A DNA stretch of 64,000 nucleotides. Origin: Verrucomicrobiota bacterium (GTDB taxonomy: Bacteria > Verrucomicrobiota > Verrucomicrobiia > Limisphaerales > UBA11320). Under the pieces are notes generated by a model that saw only the letters and a program-made list of their open reading frames with translations, searched no databases and was not told where the DNA came from. Location of the stretch: positions 62,001 to 126,000 of the forward strand of contig JACQFQ010000037.1 of the NCBI GenBank assembly GCA_016199985.1, read 5' to 3'. Both the position numbers and the translations under genes were made by a program. Of the stretch, positions 55,275 to 62,284 are shown piece by piece; within the stretch, counting starts at the first letter, position 1; each line of letters opens with the position of its first letter.

Positions 55275-56570
55275 ATGCAACCCTCCTACCCATTCTGCTC
55301 TACCCACCGCAGAATCACGCTCTGCCTGCTGGCTCTCAGCACAGCCTGCCTGCGAGGCGAGGATCTCCCCATAGTGGAAGATCAGCATCTCTTCGCAAAG
55401 GCTTACGACGGCAAGGGCAATGTGGTTCTGCAAATGACCGCGTTTCTGACCGCAGGAGGCTCGGTTCCGAAGGACTACTTCGATCAAGTGAGAGACTGCA
55501 AGACTTGTCCTACCGGCTACATGCCCGACATCAATGGCACGCAGATACCCAAGGCGGACCTCCTGAGCGTCCAGCACGCCTACGCCGCCAATTTCGACAT
55601 CGATCTCGCGCCCAAGATCCCTTCAGACCGGGAGCAGATTTACGAGAGGGATGATTTCGATCAGACTCTGGTGACCGAACCAAACGGCAATCAACATCCA
55701 GACACCTGGATTGGAAACGGTTTCCGCCTGGAGAACCTGCCTTGGAACAAGACAGGAGGCCTTCGTGTCGAGGACTACGACTACTCCGTCGAAGCGGGCC
55801 GCTGGTTATTGCAGGATCCTGGCGCTCCAGCCGGTGGCTACGACCTTGCTACGCTTCTAGGATTCGACGTCGGGAGCCAGTACAAGACGCCGCCGGATAG
55901 CGCCCCCATGCTCCAGGACGCGGAGCGCAACAGCTCCGAGCTCAAGAGCCGCCCCGCGCCTCCGGATGCGGTCGTCGATTTCCTGCGCCGATACGAGCGG
56001 ATCATGGTGACCTGCAATGTCGGGCCCCAGTTCCTAACAGGGGGTTTGCCCGATCCGAACAACGTCGCAGTCGTGGGAGAAACTCTTGGATCGCCCACGA
56101 TCCAACAAACGATCGCATCGAACGGGGGAGACATCCGGATGATCACAGGCCCCCTGGCCGCCTTCTGGGCCGCGCCCACCACCGACTGCCTGGGACTGTG
56201 GCGGGCCAGGCTCGGACCCAACGTGCCCTTCGATCCCGACGGGGACTACGACCACGACGGCGCCACCAACGCTCAGGAGTGCGAAGCCGGGACGGATCCG
56301 ACGGATCCGAAGTCCGTGCTGCGCTTGGTGGTCGCTGGCGCCATCGAGCCGAGCGAGGACCCGGACACACACCTCCCCATCGCCTGGCACGTGCCGCTTT
56401 CGTGGCTCGGCGTCTCGGGCAAGGTCTATCAGCTCGAGCGAACAACCGATCTCAAGAATTGGGATCCCGTGGGCGATGTTTTCCGGGCCTCCGCGACAGC
56501 GACCATCAACGCCGCCTTCGACAATCCTGACACGATCAACCCGGCGTTCTATCGCGTCAGATTGCAGTGA
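55275..56570 (+). CDS. Secreted protein with TSP3-like calcium motif
   Basis: A 431-residue protein from the ATG at 55275; the longer frame from 55185 overlaps the previous gene. The signal peptide is RITLCLLALSTACLRG. Residues about 35-300 are an unrecognised domain with two close cysteines (CKTC) and acidic loops (RVEDYDYSVEAG). At about 335-362 the stretch DPDGDYDHDGATNAQECEAG resembles a thrombospondin type 3 or dockerin-type calcium loop. The end (residues about 370-431) is the module YQLERTTDLKNWDPVGD...FYRVRLQ, shared with the cohesin-like neighbour. The gene follows that neighbour by 34 bp on the same strand, so it is probably part of the same transcript. Function unknown; the calcium motif points to an extracellular structural role. 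Confidence 0.75.
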   Translation: MQPSYPFCSTHRRITLCLLALSTACLRGEDLPIVEDQHLFAKAYDGKGNVVLQMTAFLTAGGSVPKDYFDQVRDCKTCPTGYMPDINGTQIPKADLLSVQHAYAANFDIDLAPKIPSDREQIYERDDFDQTLVTEPNGNQHPDTWIGNGFRLENLPWNKTGGLRVEDYDYSVEAGRWLLQDPGAPAGGYDLATLLGFDVGSQYKTPPDSAPMLQDAERNSSELKSRPAPPDAVVDFLRRYERIMVTCNVGPQFLTGGLPDPNNVAVVGETLGSPTIQQTIASNGGDIRMITGPLAAFWAAPTTDCLGLWRARLGPNVPFDPDGDYDHDGATNAQECEAGTDPTDPKSVLRLVVAGAIEPSEDPDTHLPIAWHVPLSWLGVSGKVYQLERTTDLKNWDPVGDVFRASATATINAAFDNPDTINPAFYRVRLQ

Positions 56571-56605
56571 TTCGCCAAGCATCTTGAACCTCATCAAGAC
56601 GGGCA

Positions 56606-57592
56606 ATGAAACAACTTTTGTTTGGGTGCATCTGGGCGATCGTCTGCGGGAGCTGGGCCGCGGACCTGGCAAACCCGTCCCTCCTTCCCTTTCAGGGCAG
56701 GCTCGTTGACGCGTCTGGCCGGGCATTGCCCGACGGGCCGCGGGTCATCCGGTTTCAGCTCTTCGACGCGGCGACGGGCGGCGCGCTGGTTTGGAATGGC
56801 GAAGTGCATCGCAGCACCGTGAATGGGGGATTGCTGAACGTTCAACTCGGAACCAAGGCGCCGCTCTCCAGCGTGGACTTCAGCCGGACTCTATATCTGG
56901 AGATCACCGTCGACAGCAACGGCGACCAGGTGATTGATTCCTCGGACACCGTGCTCTCGCCCCGGCAACTGATCGCCCCGGCGGTGTTCGCGGTGGAGTC
57001 GTCGCGCGCCCGGGAGAGTCTTGCGGTGGTTCCGGGCGCCGTGGGAACCCAGTCGCTGGCAAATCAGGGGATCACGCTGGAGAAGCTGGCGGATGCCGTG
57101 GCGTCAAGACTCGTCCCCGCTGGGAGCATCATGGCGTTTGGGGGAGACACCAACCATGTTCCATCGGGTTGGCTGCTGTGCGATGGGAGGGCGCTGAGCA
57201 GTTCGAGTCACCGTCCGCTGTACGAAGCCATTTCAACCTACTGGGGCACGGGCGTTCCCTCGACCACCAACGACTTCAACCTCCCAGACTTGAGAGGACT
57301 CTTCCTGCGTGGAGCGAACGGAACGCGAAGCGACGATTTTAGCGACACTGAAGCTGGCGCGCGCATAAGTCCCGGCAACGGAGGAGCGGCGGGAAACGTC
57401 GTTGGGAGCCTGCAACCCGACGCATTCAAACGACATCGACACGGAATCGGCGGATCGAAAGGACAGTTCATTGGCGGCGGGCCCCTGATATACCTGCTCG
57501 GTAATCTGAACAACGAGGGAGACATCTCCTTTGAGGGAGCCGCTGAGACTCGCCCAAAAAACGCCTACGTGAACTACATCATCAAGTACTGA
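56606..57592 (+). CDS. Secreted tail-collar protein 2
   Basis: A 328-residue paralog of the protein at 27738. The signal peptide is LLFGCIWAIVCGSWA. The shared beta module spans about 26-130: LLPFQGRLVDASGRALPDGPR, VWNGEVHRSTVNGGLLNVQLG and LSPRQLIAPAVFA. A short helical linker (LANQGITLEKLADAVASRL) comes before the tail-collar domain at about 170-237 (PAGSIMAFGGD, GWLLCDGRALSSSSHRPLYEAIS, FNLPDLRGLFLRG). The C-terminus has KRHRHGIGGS and ends ETRPKNAYVNYIIKY, as in tail-fibre tips. It starts 35 bp after the TSP3-like gene. It has the same layout as collar protein 3 without the tail-spike repeats. Confidence 0.86.
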   Translation: MKQLLFGCIWAIVCGSWAADLANPSLLPFQGRLVDASGRALPDGPRVIRFQLFDAATGGALVWNGEVHRSTVNGGLLNVQLGTKAPLSSVDFSRTLYLEITVDSNGDQVIDSSDTVLSPRQLIAPAVFAVESSRARESLAVVPGAVGTQSLANQGITLEKLADAVASRLVPAGSIMAFGGDTNHVPSGWLLCDGRALSSSSHRPLYEAISTYWGTGVPSTTNDFNLPDLRGLFLRGANGTRSDDFSDTEAGARISPGNGGAAGNVVGSLQPDAFKRHRHGIGGSKGQFIGGGPLIYLLGNLNNEGDISFEGAAETRPKNAYVNYIIKY

Positions 57593-57632
57593 GTTCCAAA
57601 GACTGCGCGAGAAATCTCAGAAAATCGGAATC

Positions 57633-57637
57633 AGAGG
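57633..57637 (+). promoter_or_regulatory. Ribosome binding site of collar protein 3
   Basis: AGAGG lies six bases before the ATG at 57644 and supports that start. This matters because the resulting signal peptide is unusually long. Confidence 0.6.
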
Positions 57638-57643
57638 TAACCC

Positions 57644-59101
57644 ATGAATGCGCTCCACACTATCCTCCCCGCTCGCCACACCTTCCACAGGCTCTGGACT
57701 TCAGCCCTTCGTATCCAATGCCGGAGGCTCAGCGAAGCAGCCCTCGGCCTGTGGCTTCTAGCCCTTCCGGCTCTCGCAGAAGACCCGCACACATTGCTCC
57801 CTTTCCAGGCCCGCCTCACCGCTCCGGAGGGCGGAGCGATTCCGGATGGATCGCGCGTGACGCGCTTTCAGATCTTCGATTCCGCAATCGCGCTGAATCC
57901 CGTTTGGGCTGGCGAAATACACAAAGCGACGGTGAACGGGGGCTTGATCAATGTCATGTTAGGCACCAAGGCGCTGCTGGACGGGTTGGATTTTTCTCGA
58001 GATCTCTACCTCGAGGTCACGGTGGACACAGATGGCAACGGGATTATCGACAAGAGCGATGCTCCGATGTCCCCGCGACAGCTGATTGCCAGGGCTCCTT
58101 TCGCCCAGCGCGCCGGGAGCGCCGCAAAGCTCTCGATCCTTCAAACCACCGGCCAAAGCATGGATGCCATTTCGGTGGATAGCGCTGGCAACATCGGCAT
58201 CGGGACGACAGAGCCATCAGCAAGGCTGGAGGTCCGGAATAGCAACTCCTCATTGAATGCGTTTTCTCTATTCCGAACTTTGGACGGAGCGGATGAACTG
58301 GACCTGGTAGCAGGCGTCTCCTTGGGCAGTCAATCCCATCATGCTGGCGTTTTCGATGCGGCGAAAATCATCGCTGACGGACGAGCCCCACTGGTGATCA
58401 GTCACAACAAACCTGAGCCAATTGTCTTCGGCACGTTCGATACAGAGCGAGCAAGAATCGACTCGAATGGTAATGTAGGAATCGGGACAAAGGAACCGAA
58501 GGCCGAACTGGATGTTCAAGGCACTGCCAAAGCCACCGCGTTCGTTGGAGACGGCTCTCGTCTGACAGGGGTCGCTCCCGCCAATGGAACGATTGATTAT
58601 GCGAAGCTCGCCCAGGAGGTGATCGATAGACTCGTGCCGCTTGGAACGATCGTTGCGTTTGCGGGAGACGCCAGCCAGGTGCCGTCGAAGTGGTTATTGT
58701 GCGACGGTAGGGAGATCTCCCGTCAGGATTACAGGGACCTGTATGATTTTCTCGGCGAAAAATGGGGAGTCGGAACAGCTGACCGGCGACGCGTCCCCGA
58801 TCTTCGAGGACTGTTTCTTCGTGGCGTGGACAACAGCCCGGTCACCGGGCCTTCCAAACGTGATTCTGACAGTGCCAAAAGAGTTGCTGGGCAAGCGCGC
58901 GGGAATATCGGAAACAACGTTGGGAGCTATCAGGATGATCAGTTTAAGGAGCATACACATGTTGCAGGGCGGATTTTCGGAGGTAAGGAGCTTAGTTCAG
59001 GCGGTAGCGGATCCCGTCCAAGCGATCAGACCAGCGGGCCAGCGGGGGGTAGCGAGACTCGCCCCAAAAACGCTTACGTATTCTACCTCATAAGGTATTA
59101 G
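57644..59101 (+). CDS. Secreted tail-collar protein 3 with tail-spike GNVGIGT repeats
   Basis: A 485-residue protein and the largest of the four paralogs. It has a long N-terminal leader with the hydrophobic core ALGLWLLALPALA (about 33-45). The shared beta module is at about 51-155 (LLPFQARLTAPEGG, VWAGEIHKATVNGGLINVMLG, MSPRQLIARAPFA). Residues about 175-305 carry the tail-fibre/spike pattern: AGNIGIGTTEPSARLEVRN at 181-199 and GNVGIGTKEPKAELDVQG at 276-293, then AFVGDGSRLTGV. These motifs are usual in phage tail fibres and in bacterial proteins with an S74 chaperone, but no S74 domain follows. The tail-collar domain is at 331-392 (LVPLGTIVAFAGD, WLLCDGREISRQDYRDLYDFLG, PDLRGLFLRG), and the chain ends ETRPKNAYVFYLIRY. 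Confidence 0.86.
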   Translation: MNALHTILPARHTFHRLWTSALRIQCRRLSEAALGLWLLALPALAEDPHTLLPFQARLTAPEGGAIPDGSRVTRFQIFDSAIALNPVWAGEIHKATVNGGLINVMLGTKALLDGLDFSRDLYLEVTVDTDGNGIIDKSDAPMSPRQLIARAPFAQRAGSAAKLSILQTTGQSMDAISVDSAGNIGIGTTEPSARLEVRNSNSSLNAFSLFRTLDGADELDLVAGVSLGSQSHHAGVFDAAKIIADGRAPLVISHNKPEPIVFGTFDTERARIDSNGNVGIGTKEPKAELDVQGTAKATAFVGDGSRLTGVAPANGTIDYAKLAQEVIDRLVPLGTIVAFAGDASQVPSKWLLCDGREISRQDYRDLYDFLGEKWGVGTADRRRVPDLRGLFLRGVDNSPVTGPSKRDSDSAKRVAGQARGNIGNNVGSYQDDQFKEHTHVAGRIFGGKELSSGGSGSRPSDQTSGPAGGSETRPKNAYVFYLIRY

Positions 59102-59320
59102 TCAATGAAGGGACTCTTCCAAATCCTCATGCCTTGTGCTGTGGTGTCAGAGCTCGATGGCTGGTCTTCGGCCGCAGCCCGCCAAATGAACGCGAGGACA
59201 TGGAGGAGCGCAGCGCACGCAGCTTTCAGCCTTTCTCCACTCCTTATCTTCACACTCACACTTGAGGCGTGATGAATCCGCCTAGCCCGACACCAAACGA
59301 CCTGTGAAAACAACCACACC

Positions 59321-60286
59321 ATGAGAATCACCAGAATCCACAGCGCCGAGGCCCTAGTGGCCTTGGGCTTAACCCTCGCGCTGGCCGCCCCTGTGATCGC
59401 GGACGAAGCCCCTCGCTTGCTGCCATTCCAAGCACGACTGACAGACCAAAACGGAGCTTCCGCCACGAATGGCGAAAGGCTCATCCTGTTCAGGATTTTT
59501 GATCAGGCAACGGCCGGCGATCCGGTTTGGGCGGGAGAAGTCCACCGCACCACGATCAATGGAGGAATGGTAAACGTTCTTCTCGGAAGCAAGACGCCGC
59601 TGCCGACCACCAATTCGGATGGGGCTCCCCTCTTCAATCAGAAGCTCTATCTGGAGTTAACGGTGGACATCAACGGCGACAATGCCATCACCGCGGCCGA
59701 TCCTCCGCTGCTTCCGCGGCAGATCCTTTTGCCGGCCCTATTTGCCAAGGAAAGCGACAACGCAAGGAGTCTCGGAGGTGTCCCCGCAGCGGATCTTGCG
59801 CTGGGGCTGGTTCCTGTGGGTTCCGTCCTGCCCTTCTATGGAGTTGTCGGCTCCCTCCCCGCCAACTGGAGGCTCTGTGACGGCAGTCCAGTGAATGATC
59901 CTTTGTCGCCATTCGATGGACAGTTCCTGCCGAACCTCATGGAGATGTTCTTGCGCGGCGCCAGCCCGTCCTACCCGGTGAACACCACGGGAGGACAGGA
60001 CTTCATTGCCTCGCACAGTCACTTCTTCTCGGCTTCAGACAGCAGCGTGTCGTTTCCGCTGAAGAGCGGAAATGGATATGTTTCCGCCTATCATCCCGCG
60101 ACCTCGGCGGGCGCTTTCGACAACTCGCTGAGAAACCTGAGCGCCCCCGATGGCGCGGCGAACCCATACAACTCGCACGGGCACATAAACGGCTTCTCCT
60201 CCGTTTCGGGGACCACGTTCTCGTCGGGCTCGCACGACAATCGACCCCGGTTTTTCTCGATCAATTATATCATTCGCATCCGCTAA
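59321..60286 (+). CDS. Secreted tail-collar protein 4
   Basis: A 321-residue paralog. The signal peptide is ALVALGLTLALAAPVIADEA (about 11-30). The shared module lies at about 32-143 (LLPFQARLTDQNGA, VWAGEVHRTTINGGMVNVLLG, LYLELTVDINGDNAITAADPPLLPRQILLPALFA). The tail-collar domain (165-213) is shortened: PVGSVLPFYGVVGSLPANWRLCDGSPVND...LPNLMEMFLRG has lost the middle helix between the CDG and PNL segments. The C-terminus includes SHSHFFSASD and ends INYIIRIR. A gap of about 220 bp separates it from collar protein 3. The next gene starts 10 bp after it behind a strong Shine-Dalgarno sequence, so the two form an operon. Confidence 0.84.
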   Translation: MRITRIHSAEALVALGLTLALAAPVIADEAPRLLPFQARLTDQNGASATNGERLILFRIFDQATAGDPVWAGEVHRTTINGGMVNVLLGSKTPLPTTNSDGAPLFNQKLYLELTVDINGDNAITAADPPLLPRQILLPALFAKESDNARSLGGVPAADLALGLVPVGSVLPFYGVVGSLPANWRLCDGSPVNDPLSPFDGQFLPNLMEMFLRGASPSYPVNTTGGQDFIASHSHFFSASDSSVSFPLKSGNGYVSAYHPATSAGAFDNSLRNLSAPDGAANPYNSHGHINGFSSVSGTTFSSGSHDNRPRFFSINYIIRIR

Positions 60287-60290
60287 GGAG
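60285..60290 (+). promoter_or_regulatory. Shine-Dalgarno of the small secreted protein
   Basis: AAGGAG overlaps the stop of collar protein 4 and is spaced six bases from the ATG at 60297. This is the clearest ribosome binding site in the locus and points to translational coupling of the two genes. Confidence 0.7.
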
Positions 60291-60296
60291 TCCTCA

Positions 60297-60950
60297 ATGA
60301 AATCATCTTTCTGCTTCCTTCTGGCGCTGCTGTGCTTCTCGAAAACCATCATCGCCCACGAGATTCCCGAGCTCCCGGTCGATGAGTATCGCGCTCAGAG
60401 ATCCCAAGAGGAGAATGTCTCAAGGGAACTCCCTCAGCTGGATTACTGGGGGATCCAGGGATTTCAGTGGGGGGACACTGAAACGACAGTCGCATCTCGG
60501 CAAAACAAGCCGACACGGATGCTTGGAAGCGCTTGTCAACGCAGCTTCGCCTGCGACAAGGCGACCAGGCTCCTCCACCAGGTGCGATACGATTTCGCCG
60601 CCGGTGTGACGAATCGGGAGGAAAGACTCCTCGTCTATCAGTCGATCAAGGCAGGACTGGTGAAAGCCTACAATGGACCGACAACCCTTGTTAAGGCTGA
60701 TGAGGTCTTTAGAGGGAAGGACGCCTACGTGCAGGGGTTGGATAAGGAGTATGCTCTGGAATGGGCCGGCCCCGAAACCATCGTTCGGCTGGTTCTTTCA
60801 GACAATGAGCTCCGGGTTGAGTTTAGCCAAGCGCCCACATCTGCGGCTTTGGTCAAGAAGCAGAAGGTCGATGACGCCGTAAGGCATCGGGCCGAGATCC
60901 TGAGGCTCATGGAGGAAGAACAGCGACAATCGAAAGCAAAACCAAAATGA
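60297..60950 (+). CDS. Small secreted protein of unknown function
   Basis: A 217-residue protein with a signal peptide (SSFCFLLALLCFSKTIIA, cleavage near residue 20). After an acidic stretch, YWGIQGFQWGDTETTV (about 50-65) has the look of a short conserved strand pair found at the start of several periplasmic domains. A cysteine pair CQRSFAC at about 79-85 may form a disulfide. Residues 185-217 are a charged helix (RHRAEILRLMEEEQRQSK). I recognise no enzyme motif. It is translationally coupled to collar protein 4 and closes the 33 kb plus-strand locus. A chaperone or assembly role for the collar proteins is possible but has no direct support. Confidence 0.7.
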   Translation: MKSSFCFLLALLCFSKTIIAHEIPELPVDEYRAQRSQEENVSRELPQLDYWGIQGFQWGDTETTVASRQNKPTRMLGSACQRSFACDKATRLLHQVRYDFAAGVTNREERLLVYQSIKAGLVKAYNGPTTLVKADEVFRGKDAYVQGLDKEYALEWAGPETIVRLVLSDNELRVEFSQAPTSAALVKKQKVDDAVRHRAEILRLMEEEQRQSKAKPK

Positions 60951-61239
60951 ACGCGCCTCTGGAGAATCGGCGTCATCCACGCCTGTCCCGGATGAACGAA
61001 CGTTCTTCGACATTGGCGTCAGCGGTCTTTCACTTTGGAGTTTCTTGCTCCTTGTGTTGGGGTCCCGCGCGTTCGCTCGTGGAGTTGTCGGTGTAGAACG
61101 CCGAGCGAGTGTTCGTCGCCGGCTCCCTGCTTGCCTCCAAAATCGGAGCCGGAAGCATCGACGCGAGTCAATGGAATGAAACGGTCGCCTCGAGCCAAGT
61201 CGCTCCGCGCGACTCGCGCCGCCGATCATTCGTGAAGCC
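60951..61239. other. Gene-free interval between convergent genes
   Basis: About 290 bases at the junction between the surface locus (plus) and the recombinase gene (minus). It holds a short palindrome, GAACGTTC at 60998-61005, but no gene start lies downstream of it on either strand. No convincing terminator hairpin with a T-tract is present. Confidence 0.4.
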
Positions 61240-62223
61240 CTATTTCGCCCTGGGATGCGCGGCGTCGTAGGCCTTCTTGAGACGATCCATGCCAACGTGC
61301 GTGTAGACCTGTGTCGTCGCCAGGTGGGCGTGGCCGAGAAGCTCCTGAACGCTCCGCAGATCGGCGCCGCGGTCCAGCAGGTGCGTGGCGTAGCTGTGCC
61401 GCAACTTGTGAGGAGTGAGCTTCGAATCAAGCCCGCAGGAAACGAGGTAGCGCTTCAACCGGAGCTGGATCACCCGCGGGCTGATCGCGGCGCCGCGATC
61501 CGGATGGGCTAGAAAGACCGCCTGAGCCTTGGCCGATGTCGCGGGCAGGCGGTCGCGATACTTCTGAATCGCTCGCAGCGCATGCCCTCCGATGGGCAGC
61601 AGGCGCTCCTTCCTCCCCTTGCCCATCACGCGAACCACCTGCTCGCTCCATCGGATGTCGGGCAGAGCCATCGCGGCGAGCTCGCTCACGCGCAGCCCGC
61701 AGGAGTACAGCGTTTCCAGAATCGCTGTGTCCCTGAGGTAGTCGCTCTCGCGCGATCGACGATCGGTCTTGTCCTCCACCGCCGCCCAGGCTCGCGACGG
61801 GGCCTCGAGCAGCGACAGCATCTGCTCAACGGTCAGGAAGCGAGGAAGGCGTCGCGCGGGCTTGGGCAGGGATAGATGTCGCACGGGCGATGCCTCGACA
61901 CCCCCCCGTCGGACGAGGAAGCGGTAGAAGCTGCGGAGCGCGGAGAATCGAAGACGGACCGCCGCCGGGCTCAGGCCGCGTCGTCCCAGGCTCCGGAGAT
62001 AGGCCCGAAAATCGTCGCGAACCAGGTCTCTCCACTTCGGCGGCGCCTCGCCGCACTCCTTCGCCCGCCAGGCCGAAAACTCGGAAAGGGCCTGCCGGTA
62101 GTTGCGGTGCGTGTGGGGCGAGGCTCCCTTGTCGCTGGTGAGATGCCTCAGGAAATCACGGCAATGAGGGTCCTGCGCCAAGGGGTCTGGCGCGGCTTCA
62201 GATGGCGAACGCGCGGAAGTCAC
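61240..62223 (-). CDS. XerC/XerD-type tyrosine recombinase
   Basis: About 327 residues from the GTG at 62221-62223. The frame runs up to 62379, but that extension overlaps the topoisomerase gene and is Arg/Ser-rich, so I reject it. An N-terminal SAM-like core-binding domain (FLRHLTSDKGASPHTHRNYRQALSEF) is followed by the catalytic domain with all conserved residues: R178 (YSCGLRVSEL), K205 (GKGRKERLLP), H272 and R275 (HKLRHSYATHLL), H298 (LGHAHLATTQ) and nucleophile Y307 (VYTHV). Length and spacing match the XerC/XerD class, which resolves chromosome dimers at dif. It lies next to the topoisomerase III gene rather than in an integron or prophage, which favours a housekeeping role. Which of XerC or XerD it is cannot be told here. 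Confidence 0.92.
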   Translation of the reverse strand: MTSARSPSEAAPDPLAQDPHCRDFLRHLTSDKGASPHTHRNYRQALSEFSAWRAKECGEAPPKWRDLVRDDFRAYLRSLGRRGLSPAAVRLRFSALRSFYRFLVRRGGVEASPVRHLSLPKPARRLPRFLTVEQMLSLLEAPSRAWAAVEDKTDRRSRESDYLRDTAILETLYSCGLRVSELAAMALPDIRWSEQVVRVMGKGRKERLLPIGGHALRAIQKYRDRLPATSAKAQAVFLAHPDRGAAISPRVIQLRLKRYLVSCGLDSKLTPHKLRHSYATHLLDRGADLRSVQELLGHAHLATTQVYTHVGMDRLKKAYDAAHPRAK

Positions 62224-62284
62224 AACAGAAAAACTTGCCCGCCCGCCTCGCTCAGCGAAGCCGCCGCGTCGGCGTTCGGCGGCG

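Noticed and set aside
59105..59272. 55-codon frame between collar proteins 3 and 4
   Set aside because: Starts 3 bp after the previous stop with a weak AAGG upstream, but the peptide has no signal, clear membrane helix or known motif. Not strong enough to annotate.
27738..60950. Prophage or contractile injection system suggested by tail-collar domains
   Set aside because: There are no tube, sheath, baseplate, capsid, terminase or holin genes. All collar proteins have signal peptides, so they are exported bacterial proteins.
60998..61005. GAACGTTC palindrome as a LexA-type operator
   Set aside because: It lies in the space between convergent genes, so it controls no start codon, and the half-sites are short.
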